This document shows positions 25,397-33,849 of a DNA stretch of 64,000 nt, one piece after another. A model generated the notes under the pieces. The model did not search any database, was not told the origin of the DNA, and saw nothing but the letters and a program-made list of their open reading frames with translations. Source of the stretch: MWDV01 sp964634255. GTDB lineage: Bacteria > Verrucomicrobiota > Verrucomicrobiia > Limisphaerales > MWDV01. The position numbers were made by a program, and so were the translations under genes. Where the stretch lies: the NCBI GenBank assembly GCA_964634255.1, contig CAZWJC010000004.1, positions 13,082 to 77,081 on the forward strand, in the 5' to 3' direction. Position 1 is the stretch's first letter. The number at the start of each line of letters is the position of its first letter.

Positions 25397-26836
25397 ATGA
25401 GATTTCCGCTCCCTCCCATCCTGGTCGTTGACGACGAGAAGAACATGTGCGCCTCGTTGCGAACGCTGCTGGGTGCCGAGGGATACAATGTGCAAGAGGC
25501 CGATTCCGCGGAGGCTGGTCTAAGGCTGTTGGAAGAAGACTCGTTCTTCATGGTGGTCACCGACGCACGGCTGGGTGGGATGAGCGGTTACGAGTTTCTC
25601 TCCCGGATTCGGGCGCGCTGGCCGGACTTGCCCGCCGTGATGATTACGGCCTACGCGACCCCGAAGCTCGCCGTGGAGGCCATTAAGGCCGGCGCGATTG
25701 ACTATCTGGCCAAGCCCTTTGCCCCGGAGGAACTGCTCCACGCCGTGGCGCGCTGTGCGGAGCGCTACCGACTGCTCGCGGAAAACGCGCGCTTGCGCGT
25801 CGAGGCCGGCGAGACGCACGACCTCAGCCAGATCGTCGGCGAATGCGCCAAGATGCGCGAGTTGCGCCAGATGATCCAGACCGTCGCCCCTACCGATGCC
25901 CGCACGCTGATCCTCGGCGAAAGCGGCACGGGCAAGGAACTGGTGGCGGGTGCGTTGCATAGCTTGAGCAAGCGCCGGGATGGCACCTACGCCCGCATCA
26001 ATTGCGCCGCCATTCCTGAAACCCTGCTGGAAAGTGAGCTCTTCGGCCACGAAAAAGGTGCGTTCACCGGCGCCATCCGTCAGAAACCAGGCCGCGTGGA
26101 AGAGGCCGACGGCGGCACGCTGTTCCTCGACGAGATCGCCGACATGAGCCGGCCGTTGCAGGCGAAGCTGCTGCGGTTTCTCGAGGATGGTTCGTTCACG
26201 CGCGTTGGCGGCACCCAGGAACTGCGCGTGAATGTGCGGCTGCTCGCCGCCACGAATCGTGACATCGTCCAGGCGATCCGCGACAACAGCTTCCGCGAAG
26301 ACTTGTTCCATCGGCTCAACGTCGTTCAGTTTCGCATTCCGCCGCTGCGCGAGCGGGGCGAAGACGTGCTGCGCCTGGCGGACCATTTTCTCAAGCACTT
26401 CAACGCCACGCTCAACCGCAACGTCAACGGCTTTTCGCGCGCTGCCCACCAGAAACTCCAGGTACACCACTGGCCGGGCAACGTGCGCGAGTTGCGCAAT
26501 GTCATCGAACGCGCGCTGATCCTCGAGACTACCGCTCAAATCCAAGCCGCCAATCTCCCGGATTTTGATGTTGCCGCGCGTTTGCATCGGACGGTGGAGA
26601 TGCCCGAGCAGCCGCCGGCGCTGGATCTGCCTCTCGACGACCTTCTGGCCGACTACGAGCGCAAACTCATCCTTGGCATCCTTGAGCAGCACCAGTTCAA
26701 TATCGGCCGCGCAGCGGACCGGTTGAAGATCAGTCGCCACGCCTTGCGCTATCGCATGCAACGCCTGAACATCACCGTCAACACCGACGCCGACACGGAG
26801 TCTCTGCTCGCGCCGGACCGGCAACCCGTAATATGA
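25397..26836 (+). CDS. Sigma-54-dependent response regulator, NtrC family
   Basis: 479 residues: receiver (1-120; ILVVDDEKN and the phospho-acceptor Asp56 in VVTDARLGGMSG), AAA+ domain (about 145-385; Walker A LGESGTGKE, the sigma-54 contact loop GAFTGA, Walker B GGTLFLDEIADM) and a Fis-type helix-turn-helix at the C-terminus (NIGRAADRLKISRHALRYRM). The intact GAFTGA loop means it should activate sigma-54 promoters. ATG 25397 is preferred over upstream in-frame starts because the receiver begins there. Partner kinase is directly upstream; the stop overlaps the next small gene (ATGA). Targets are unknown. Confidence 0.95.
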   Translation: MRFPLPPILVVDDEKNMCASLRTLLGAEGYNVQEADSAEAGLRLLEEDSFFMVVTDARLGGMSGYEFLSRIRARWPDLPAVMITAYATPKLAVEAIKAGAIDYLAKPFAPEELLHAVARCAERYRLLAENARLRVEAGETHDLSQIVGECAKMRELRQMIQTVAPTDARTLILGESGTGKELVAGALHSLSKRRDGTYARINCAAIPETLLESELFGHEKGAFTGAIRQKPGRVEEADGGTLFLDEIADMSRPLQAKLLRFLEDGSFTRVGGTQELRVNVRLLAATNRDIVQAIRDNSFREDLFHRLNVVQFRIPPLRERGEDVLRLADHFLKHFNATLNRNVNGFSRAAHQKLQVHHWPGNVRELRNVIERALILETTAQIQAANLPDFDVAARLHRTVEMPEQPPALDLPLDDLLADYERKLILGILEQHQFNIGRAADRLKISRHALRYRMQRLNITVNTDADTESLLAPDRQPVI

Positions 26837-27219
26837 ATCCCTCCCCTGGCCTTCTCGCGGTGGAAATCGTGCCCGGTAGCGGCGTCGAACCGCAATTCAA
26901 GCTCACGACGGGCATCCGGGACGGCCTGATCATCCTTGGCGTGGTGCTGGTCCTGACCGCCTTGCTGCTGGCTTGGGCCATGGTGATTCGCAAGCCGCGT
27001 CGCCGCCACGGTTCGCACCGGTCTCCGGAGCCCGAGCCGAATCTCGTGCGCTACCGGCACGAACAGCACGAAGACCAGGGCGTGCTGTCGTTGCTGAAAC
27101 CCAAACACCGCCGCCGCAAACGCCGCTTCCATCATCGCAACCCCACTCTCGCGGAGACGGGTGGCCTGCCGCCGCCCAGAACGGACCGCCCGGGTTCCCC
27201 GCCGCCCGCCACGCCCTAG
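26833..27219 (+). CDS. Small single-span membrane protein of unknown function
   Basis: 128 residues, unrecognised. One strong membrane helix (LIILGVVLVLTALLLAWAMV, about residues 31-50) is followed by a very basic cytoplasmic-type tail (RKPRRRHG, KPKHRRRKRRFHHR) and a Pro-rich end. The start overlaps the stop of the NtrC-type regulator and the next gene follows after nine bases, so position alone argues that it is real. The basic tail could bind nucleic acid, ribosomes or acidic lipid; no function is claimed. Confidence 0.7.
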   Translation: MNPSPGLLAVEIVPGSGVEPQFKLTTGIRDGLIILGVVLVLTALLLAWAMVIRKPRRRHGSHRSPEPEPNLVRYRHEQHEDQGVLSLLKPKHRRRKRRFHHRNPTLAETGGLPPPRTDRPGSPPPATP

Positions 27220-27228
27220 CTTGCCCCC

Positions 27229-28098
27229 ATGCAGCAAAGTCAGGCGATCACCCGCAAGAGCGCCTCTAACCTTGCCTTGGCGTTTTGCCTCCTGCCCAAG
27301 ACGCGGCGGGACGACATGTGCGCACTCTACGCTTTCTGCCGCGAGGTGGACGATGTTGCGGACGAGGAAACCGTTGTGGTGGAACAGCGGCGGGAACGTC
27401 TGGCAGCGTGGCGCGAGGATATCCACCGGGCTTGCACCGGCGGCCGTCCCCAGTTCCCCGTCAATCGCGAGCTCCAGCCCGTAATTGAGTGGTACCGTCT
27501 CCCGTTCGAGCTGTTCGACGAACTGATCCGCGGCTGCGAAATGGACCTCGACACGAAGCGATACGAGAGCTGGGAGCAACTCGATCTTTACTGCTACCGC
27601 GTGGCTTCCGTCGTCGGCCTGCTTAGCATTGGGATCTTTGGCTACGCCAACCCGGCGTGCCGGGACTATGCGGTCGCGCTCGGCCAGGCGCTCCAGCTCA
27701 CCAACATTTTGCGCGACGTGAAGACCGACGCCGCGCGCGGGCGCATCTACCTCCCCTTGGCGGAACTTGCGCGCGCGTGTGTGACCGAGGCGGAAATCCT
27801 GCGGGGCGAATACTCGCCCCGCTATGTTGAACTTGCCCGTAGCACTGCGCGGCGCGCCCGGAGCTTCTACCGACTTGCGGCGCGGATGCTGCCGCCGGAG
27901 GATCGCCGGTTCATGATCGCAGCCGAGTTGATGGGCGCGGTTTATTGGCGGCTGCTCCTCAAGCTGGAGCGACGGGAGTTCAACGTCTTCGGCCCGCAAG
28001 CCATTCGCCTCGGCAAGCTGCAGAAGGTCAGGCTCATCTTTTGGACGTGGTATCGCTTCGCGTCCGGTGTGGAGGAGTCTGACTATGGCTTGGCCTGA
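27229..28098 (+). CDS. Squalene/phytoene synthase family protein (HpnD/CrtB-like)
   Basis: 289 residues of the trans-isoprenyl diphosphate head-to-head synthase family. The two Asp-rich Mg-binding motifs are present: FCREVDDVADE (about residues 37-47) and TNILRDVKTDAARGRIYLP. The enzyme condenses two prenyl diphosphates, giving presqualene/squalene (hopanoids) or phytoene (carotenoids); sequence reading does not separate these, although LTNILRDV followed by RGRIYLP resembles HpnD. It is nine bases after the small membrane protein and ends the chain. No other hopanoid or carotenoid gene is in the window. Confidence 0.9.
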   Translation: MQQSQAITRKSASNLALAFCLLPKTRRDDMCALYAFCREVDDVADEETVVVEQRRERLAAWREDIHRACTGGRPQFPVNRELQPVIEWYRLPFELFDELIRGCEMDLDTKRYESWEQLDLYCYRVASVVGLLSIGIFGYANPACRDYAVALGQALQLTNILRDVKTDAARGRIYLPLAELARACVTEAEILRGEYSPRYVELARSTARRARSFYRLAARMLPPEDRRFMIAAELMGAVYWRLLLKLERREFNVFGPQAIRLGKLQKVRLIFWTWYRFASGVEESDYGLA

Positions 28099-28609
28099 GG
28101 GCGTGTAACCCGCCGTGCGCCTGATGCCCATGGGGTTCTGACGGCCGGATGCGCTGAAAGTTGTTCGGATTTGGGTCTGCTACCGAGGATATCTGTTCCA
28201 AGAATTGGCGGCCCTGTCCAGCCTTGGGACTGAATGGTCGTACGTGGGGCGATCGCACGCGGCAATCAGCCGGCTCACGCAGCGATCGAGCGGTTTGTTG
28301 TCCCAGGTCGGGACGAGCGCCCGGTGATCTCTCGCGCACGCCTATCCCGAGCGCGAATGAAACACGCCCCGCCTTTGGCTGCGTTCCTTGTCAAGACGCC
28401 TCAACGGAAGTGAACGCAGCCACCACCACTTGCCTCGAAGCTCACTCCCGCCTTCCGAGTTGCGCCCAAGGATGGCCGTGCTGCAAGTGCATGAATTCAA
28501 CTTAGCATGCCGCCTGCTGGCAAACCGAGGCTGGGCGAACGGATGACGCCAATGGCCGTGCCCGGGGTTGACGATTTGGAAAATGAGTGGATGATTGTCC
28601 GCGGTGCGT
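28099..28609. other. 511-bp intergenic region without a supported gene
   Basis: Open frames exist on both strands here (for example 28161-28505 plus) but they are Cys/Arg/Ser/Pro-rich with no domain-like pattern. No tRNA, clear terminator or tandem repeat was found. It separates the squalene-synthase chain from the surface-protein cluster. Confidence 0.5.
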
Positions 28610-30118
28610 ATGAAAAATGGTGGTGTTCGTCTGGATGTGGGCGGGAATCAAGGGGGATGGCTCGCAATCGTGTTTTGCCTGCTGGTGTGGACGGCGCTGG
28701 GAAGCGATTGGCCACAGTATCGCGGCACCAACCACGATGGGGTCTCGCTTGACCGCATCATGAAGCAATGGAGCGGCTCGGTAACGAGCGCCGTGTGGCG
28801 GGTGACGCTGGGTCAGGCCTACAGCTCGTTCGCCGCAGGTCAGGGGAAGGCCATCACTCAGGTCTATCGCAACAACAAGGAAGTTTGCGTTGCCCTCAGC
28901 ATCACCAACGGAACGGAATTGTGGGCGAGGGAATTGGAAACCGGCGCCGACTACGGCGGCTACAACGGCCCGCGCTCCACGCCTTCACTGGTTGAAGACG
29001 CCGTCTATGTTCTAACATCGCATCTCAAACTGCTCCGGCTCAGTGCTGCCAACGGATCGGTGGTTTGGAGCAACGACCTGAAGTCCGTGTACGGTGGGGA
29101 CATCATCGGCTGGGCGAGCGCGGCATCGCCGCTGGTGGAAAGCAACTTAGTTTACGTGAATCTCAACACCGGGGATCGGGCGCTCGCGGCGTTTCGCTCC
29201 TCGAATGGCAGCCTGGCATGGCGTGTGGAAAACGAGAACATGACGCATTCCACGCCGGTGGTGGCCACCATTCATGGCGTGCGCCAGGTGATCTTCATCA
29301 CTTGGAACGGCTTGGTGTCCATCAACGCAGCCAACGGGGAGTGGCTGTGGAGTCATCCGTTCTCGTACAACGGGACCTGTCTCGGCGCTTCGCCGGTGGT
29401 CTGTTCGAACGTGGTGTTTATCACCCAGTCGTACTCTCCCAGCAGCATGGCGGTGAGGATCGATCTCGCGGACGGTGTTTGGTCGGCCAATCCACTTTGG
29501 GACAACTCCGTCGGGATGATTTGGATGACGCCTGTCTGCTACGGCGGGGCGATCTTTGGACCGACCGGGAACAATTCTGACAACAACACTCCGCTGGTTT
29601 GCCTGGACTTGTTGACCGGCGCGACGAGGTGGTCTTACAACGGCTTTGGACGCGGCAGCGTACTGCTGGTCAACAATACCCTGGTCGGACTCAGCGAAAA
29701 TGGCTGGCTGCGGCTGATCCGTCCGGTAACCAACGCCTTCGAACAGATTGCCGCGTTCCGCGCCTTCAGCACCGGCAGTTGCTGGAACGCACCGGCGGTG
29801 TGTGATGGCCGGCTACTCGTTCGCAGCACAACGCAGGCAGCCTGCTTCGACCTCTCCATGCCCGAGCTGCGCGTGTTGTCGCCAACGCCCAAGGCCGATG
29901 GTACCAACCTGGCGCTCGCGGTGGCCACCGTCACGGGCGCCCCCGTTCACTCCAATCGGCTTGCCCGGATGGGGGTGCAGGCCGCCACGAACCTGGCCGG
30001 CACAAGTTGGACGCTGCTTACCAACCGGCCGGTCCTGAGCAACGGCACCGTTCGAGTGGACAACATCAGCCGCGGTACGGGAACCCAACGGTTCTATCGA
30101 GTGGTTGAACAAGAGTAG
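28610..30118 (+). CDS. Exported PQQ-type beta-propeller protein (paralogue 1)
   Basis: 502 residues. Signal segment GWLAIVFCLLVWTALGS, then WPQYRGTNHDG, the usual opening of these outer-space propellers. Repeated blades contain A(A/T)NGxxxW motifs: LSAANGSVVWSNDL, FRSSNGSLAWRVEN, INAANGEWLWSHPF, DLLTGATRWSYNGF. The binding residues of true PQQ quinoproteins are not evident, so it is probably a structural or binding propeller and not a dehydrogenase. The C-terminus (QAATNL to RFYRVVEQE) carries the module shared with other exported proteins here. A clear paralogue of the same length lies at 33850. The start ATG at 28610 gives the best signal peptide. Confidence 0.87.
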   Translation: MKNGGVRLDVGGNQGGWLAIVFCLLVWTALGSDWPQYRGTNHDGVSLDRIMKQWSGSVTSAVWRVTLGQAYSSFAAGQGKAITQVYRNNKEVCVALSITNGTELWARELETGADYGGYNGPRSTPSLVEDAVYVLTSHLKLLRLSAANGSVVWSNDLKSVYGGDIIGWASAASPLVESNLVYVNLNTGDRALAAFRSSNGSLAWRVENENMTHSTPVVATIHGVRQVIFITWNGLVSINAANGEWLWSHPFSYNGTCLGASPVVCSNVVFITQSYSPSSMAVRIDLADGVWSANPLWDNSVGMIWMTPVCYGGAIFGPTGNNSDNNTPLVCLDLLTGATRWSYNGFGRGSVLLVNNTLVGLSENGWLRLIRPVTNAFEQIAAFRAFSTGSCWNAPAVCDGRLLVRSTTQAACFDLSMPELRVLSPTPKADGTNLALAVATVTGAPVHSNRLARMGVQAATNLAGTSWTLLTNRPVLSNGTVRVDNISRGTGTQRFYRVVEQE

Positions 30119-30169
30119 GTGTCGTTTGGTGTGACACCGCTGTGAGTTTGTGTCGGGAGATTGAATGTA

Positions 30170-30946
30170 ATGAGACGGCTGTATCAGCAAACTGGCGTCA
30201 GGGCGCTTCGGTGTCCGGCCTTCACCCTGATCGAACTGCTGGTGGTCATCGCCATCATCGCCATTTTGGCGGCGATGCTGCTGCCCGCGCTCGCGGGTGC
30301 CAAGGAGCGTGGCCGCCGCGCCAACTGTCGCAGCTCGATGCGCCAGTTCGCTCTGGCCCTGCACATGTACGGTGACGACGCCGGCCAGCGTCTGCCCAGT
30401 GGCGCACCCAACCGGCCGATGCAGCCCACGGACGATCACCTCCCGGTGCTCAGCAACGCTACGAGCAACGCTATTGTGCAATACGCCGGCACCGAGCAGA
30501 TGCTGCACTGTCCCAGCTTCGGTACGTGGTTCATCAAGCAACAGGCCGAGCGGCCCTTCGAGGAGCGACAGTACGGATACGTGGTTGGTTACAATTACCA
30601 CGGCGGTCATACCAACACACCATGGCCGGCCATTGTGGGCGATGCCACTTGGGTTTCGCCGCAGCGCCTGACCGACGATCCCGGGCTGGTTCTGCTCTCC
30701 GACATGAATGACTGGTCGCCCGGCTACGGCCAGACCTTCGCGCCGCACACGAAGGGAGGCCCGCTGCTGGAAGGAATGGACCCGTCGAACCAGGGCCGCA
30801 CCGGGGCGACATCTGCGCAAGTGGGCGCTCAAGGGGGCAACGTGGGGTTACTGGACGGTTCGGTTTCTTGGAAAGACATCAAGAAGATGCGCGTCTACCG
30901 TGGCTCCCAACAGTGGGGCGACAACGGGTGCTGGGCGATGTGGTGA
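30170..30946 (+). CDS. Type II secretion/type IV pilin-like pseudopilin (DUF1559-like)
   Basis: 258 residues with a textbook prepilin leader: cleavage before Phe in CPAFTLIELLVVIAIIAILA, Glu5 present, followed by the hydrophobic alpha1 spine and PALAGAKERGRRANCRSSMR. The C-terminal part holds GNVGLLDGSVSW, close to the H-X9-DG motif of the large pseudopilin-like families of Verrucomicrobiota and Planctomycetota. These are processed by prepilin peptidase; genomes carry dozens to hundreds and their roles are mostly unknown. The start is ATG 30170; a TTG nine bases upstream is possible. It lies between the first PQQ propeller and the interrupted FG-GAP gene on the same strand. Confidence 0.9.
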   Translation: MRRLYQQTGVRALRCPAFTLIELLVVIAIIAILAAMLLPALAGAKERGRRANCRSSMRQFALALHMYGDDAGQRLPSGAPNRPMQPTDDHLPVLSNATSNAIVQYAGTEQMLHCPSFGTWFIKQQAERPFEERQYGYVVGYNYHGGHTNTPWPAIVGDATWVSPQRLTDDPGLVLLSDMNDWSPGYGQTFAPHTKGGPLLEGMDPSNQGRTGATSAQVGAQGGNVGLLDGSVSWKDIKKMRVYRGSQQWGDNGCWAMW

Positions 30947-31294
30947 CGTGCCGCCCATGCGCCTGCTCCCGAACGGGTGGCGGAAACCGTTGCCGCCATG
31001 ACTGCTGCGAGCGCTTTCTCGATTCCCTGTACGCCGGAATGTTGCTACGGGGTGTGAACGGAAGTGGCGGTCGGAGGAGCGCGCCCGGTCCCCGGGCGCA
31101 GCGGCAAAACCTGCCAATCCCTGCGGGACTTGCACCCCATCGGGTGGCTTCCCCGCGCTGCGGACAGGGACTGTCCGCGGTCCGATGTCTCAGCCGTGTG
31201 GGGATTTCGTTCGCCGTGACCGCCATTACGTTTCGCACCCGTCGCTACGCCCAGACTTGACGCGATATCCATGCCCCACTACACATGTGTCGCC
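30947..31294. other. Intergenic region with one palindrome, no gene seen
   Basis: No coding pattern on either strand. It contains the 19-base palindrome at 31160-31178, described separately. A promoter for the FG-GAP gene is presumably here but no convincing -35/-10 pair was found. Confidence 0.5.
31160..31178. repeat. 19-nt palindrome, 8-bp stem and 3-nt loop
   Basis: GCGGACAG-GGA-CTGTCCGC, preceded by GCT and followed by GGTCC. A second palindrome with the same size and flanks but a different stem is at 43059-43077, which suggests a dispersed REP-like family. Confidence 0.55.
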
Positions 31295-31591
31295 ATGAGA
31301 AAGCTCAGCATCCTACTCCCCGCATTGCTGGCCTGTTCCGCTGTCGCTGCGCCCGAACTCGAGCCCGCCGCCTTCATCGCTGACGGAACGAACCTTCTGA
31401 CGGCGGGCACAATGTCCGCCCCGAGCGTCGTGGACTGGAACAATGACGGCAAGAAGGACCTCTTGGTGGGGCAGTTTGATCAGGGCAAGGTTTGGCTGTA
31501 TCTGAATCGCGGCTCGGATGCGAGTCCGGCCTTCAGCGGCGCGACGCCCGTGCTTTCCGGTGGGACGCAGATCACCACGTCCTATGGGTGA
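31295..31591 (+). CDS. Exported FG-GAP/VCBS protein, 5' part before an in-frame TGA
   Basis: 98 codons. ATG 31295 gives a signal peptide (LSILLPALLACSAVAAPE), then one FG-GAP unit (VVDWNNDGKKDLLVGQFDQG) and the start of the next (ATPVLSGGTQITTSYG). Translation meets TGA at 31589-31591. The same reading frame continues without any shift into the next repeat (GVDWNNDGKKDLVTGERDG), so the two ORFs are one ancestral gene. In the related gene at 37374 the position of the TGA is a Ser and the following Cys is conserved, so a TCA-to-TGA change is the simplest explanation. On its own this fragment would be a truncated exported peptide. Confidence 0.6.
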   Translation: MRKLSILLPALLACSAVAAPELEPAAFIADGTNLLTAGTMSAPSVVDWNNDGKKDLLVGQFDQGKVWLYLNRGSDASPAFSGATPVLSGGTQITTSYG

Positions 31592-31622
31592 TGCATCGGA
31601 TCAAGTCCACATGGCGTGGACT
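31589..31622 (+). other. In-frame TGA followed by a perfect stem-loop
   Basis: TGA (31589-31591) is followed by TGC and, 12 bases after the stop, by the hairpin AGTCCAC-ATGGC-GTGGACT (31604-31622), a 7-bp stem with a 5-base loop. The stem also covers the GTG that would start the downstream ORF. Distance to the loop is about 19 bases, within the range of bacterial SECIS elements, but the loop does not begin with G. A nonsense mutation or sequencing error is more likely than recoding. Confidence 0.5.
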
Positions 31623-33847
31623 GGAACAACGATGGCAAGAAGGACCTCGTGACCGGGGAGCGGGATGGATATGTGCGCATCTACCAAAACGTCGGCACGG
31701 ATGCCAGTCCCGTGTTCAATGGCTACGTCTATCTGAAGGTCTGCGGCACGAACTGGCAGTCGTTGAGTACGGTGCCCGAGGTTGTGGATTGGAACAACGA
31801 TGGGTTGAAGGACGTGCTGTGCGGGGAAGACTCCGGGCGGATTTACCTCATGCTCAACTCGGGGACGAGTAACAGCCCGGTGTTCAACACCGTGAAGTTC
31901 ATCACTAACGGCACGGCCATCCTGAACGTCGGCAGAGTTCCCAGCCCGACCGTGGTGGATTGGAATCGCGATGGAAAGAAGGACCTCATCCTGGGCAACG
32001 TCAACGGCTACGTCTATTACTTTCAGAACAAAGGTACGGACGCCGATCCGATCTTCAACGGCTACGAACTCTGCCTGGCGGGGGGCAGCACGATCGAGGT
32101 GGGCTCCTATTCTCAGACCGCCGTCACCGACTGGGACAATGACGGTCGGTGGGATGTGCTTTGCGGCGCGTACGAAGGGACCGACGATGCGCATGTGTGG
32201 TACTTCCATGCCCCGGCGGGTCCTTACCTGACCACCTACTCCACGGCGGGCGCCAATTACGAACCCGGCACCACCTTCAACCTGGTCTGCACGCTCAAGA
32301 ACACTCCGGCTGCCGCCGTCACCAACGTGAGCGCGATGCTGCTGTCAGCCAGTCCGTGGTGCGACGTCATTCAACCGGCCTGGACGGTGGGCGACATGCC
32401 AGCCAGTTCAACGCGCGCCAACTCGACCACGCCCTTTGTGCTGCGGATCAAGACCAACGCGCTGCTGGGGGCAACGGTGACGTTGAACCTGGCCATCCAG
32501 GGCAACGGTGGCGACTATCGCAACACGAACCAGATTCGCCTCGAAGTTGCCAAGCCGGTCTTCTCGCTGGTTGGTTACCTCGTCAACGACAGTCAGGGCA
32601 ACGGAAACTGTGCATTCGAGTCCGGAGAACGGGGGCAATTGGTTCTCCGGTTGAAGAACTCGGGCTATCGAGCCGAAAACGTGACCGGTCGGCTCAGCTA
32701 CGCCTATGGTTTCAACGTGACCCATCCGACTTCCAGCTTCGGCACCATGGAACGCAACGCCACCAACTCGAACGCGGCGCTGCCGTTCGGGCTCACGGCC
32801 CTTTCGTATGTGCCGGCGCTGCCGTACTTCTACCTGGACGTGACCTGCGACCGTGCGGCATTCACGAATCAGATCTATGTGGACGTGTTGCCGGAGTATC
32901 CCCGGAGCAACGGGGTGAGCTTTGCCTGGGTGGACACCACGGGCGGCACCACTCTGACCTTGGCCAACGACGGCTACGCCATGGTCTCGCTGCCGTCGGG
33001 CTTCTACTTTCCGTTGTATCAGTACACCGTGAGCTATCTCTATCTGTCCGCGAACGGATATCTGGGCATGCTGAGCTCCAGCGTGGCCAACAACACCGTG
33101 ATCCCCAATGCCAGCTCGCCCAGCGGTATCCTCGCGCCGTTCTGGGATGACTTGGACCCTTCTGCCGGAGGAGTGGTGCGCTACAAGTCTTTCGGCACGT
33201 CTCCCAACCGGTATCTGGTGGCGGAATGGAACAACGTGCCGCGGCGTGCCGATGCTGCCACGCGTGTCACGTTCGAGGCGATCCTCCATGAAAACGGGGA
33301 CATCAAGTTTCAATACGGCTCCTCTACGGGTGTGAATGCCGACGGGCGCAGCGCCACGATCGGGATCGAGGATTATACCGGTGCCAACGGAGTTCAATAC
33401 GCTTTCAATCGAGTTGGCGCAGTCAGCAACGGGTTGGCGCTGCACTTCCGGTGTTCGGCGGCCTCCGAGGATTCCGATGGCGACAGCCTCCCGGATGTCT
33501 TTGAGCGGTTTAGCTTTGGCGGCCTGGCTGCCTCGGGCAGTGACGACTCCGATGGCGATGGCCTGTGCAATCTCGCAGAGTTCCGTTGTGGCACGGATCC
33601 GCGAGCGGGCGGTAGCCGATTGTGTTGCCAGCCCGTGCAACTGTTGTCGCAGAATCGGTATGTCGTCCGCTGGGGGAGCATCCCCGGGCGCAGCTATCGC
33701 GTGTGGCAGAATACCAACCTCGGCGCTGCGTCTTGGACACTGCTTACGCCCACAGCGCTCCAAGGCGCCGCGACCGGCATCAACGCGTACACCGGCAGTG
33801 TGTCCACCGCGACCGCCCGGGGCTTCTGGCGAGTGACAACCCCGTAG
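31616..33847 (+). CDS. FG-GAP/VCBS surface protein, main part after the in-frame TGA
   Basis: 743 codons in the same frame as the fragment ending at 31591. If translated separately it would have to start at GTG 31616 and would lack a signal peptide, so it is functional only through readthrough, or it is a pseudogene. Content: FG-GAP units (DWNNDGLKDVLCGEDSG, DWNRDGKKDLILGNVNG, DWDNDGRWDVLCGAYEG), a long beta-rich middle with nidogen-like SPSGILAPFWDDLDPSAGG, thrombospondin-3-like Ca loops near the end (DSDGDSLPDVFE, DSDGDGLCNLAEF) and the shared C-terminal module ending GFWRVTTP. It is followed two bases later by the second PQQ propeller gene. Confidence 0.75.
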   Translation: MDWNNDGKKDLVTGERDGYVRIYQNVGTDASPVFNGYVYLKVCGTNWQSLSTVPEVVDWNNDGLKDVLCGEDSGRIYLMLNSGTSNSPVFNTVKFITNGTAILNVGRVPSPTVVDWNRDGKKDLILGNVNGYVYYFQNKGTDADPIFNGYELCLAGGSTIEVGSYSQTAVTDWDNDGRWDVLCGAYEGTDDAHVWYFHAPAGPYLTTYSTAGANYEPGTTFNLVCTLKNTPAAAVTNVSAMLLSASPWCDVIQPAWTVGDMPASSTRANSTTPFVLRIKTNALLGATVTLNLAIQGNGGDYRNTNQIRLEVAKPVFSLVGYLVNDSQGNGNCAFESGERGQLVLRLKNSGYRAENVTGRLSYAYGFNVTHPTSSFGTMERNATNSNAALPFGLTALSYVPALPYFYLDVTCDRAAFTNQIYVDVLPEYPRSNGVSFAWVDTTGGTTLTLANDGYAMVSLPSGFYFPLYQYTVSYLYLSANGYLGMLSSSVANNTVIPNASSPSGILAPFWDDLDPSAGGVVRYKSFGTSPNRYLVAEWNNVPRRADAATRVTFEAILHENGDIKFQYGSSTGVNADGRSATIGIEDYTGANGVQYAFNRVGAVSNGLALHFRCSAASEDSDGDSLPDVFERFSFGGLAASGSDDSDGDGLCNLAEFRCGTDPRAGGSRLCCQPVQLLSQNRYVVRWGSIPGRSYRVWQNTNLGAASWTLLTPTALQGAATGINAYTGSVSTATARGFWRVTTP

Positions 33848-33849
33848 AC

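Noticed and set aside
28161..28505. 114-codon ORF in the 511-bp gap after the squalene/phytoene synthase
   Set aside because: Cys/Arg/Ser-rich, no ribosome-binding site and no pattern; competing frames on the other strand are equally long.
28610..30118. PQQ-dependent dehydrogenase
   Set aside because: Blade repeats are of the PQQ type, but no quinone-contacting residues, vicinal Cys pair or haem motif could be found.
31589..31591. Selenocysteine as the main explanation of the TGA
   Set aside because: The paralogue has Ser at this position, the hairpin loop does not follow the bacterial SECIS rule, and FG-GAP proteins are not redox enzymes. Kept only as a checkable alternative.
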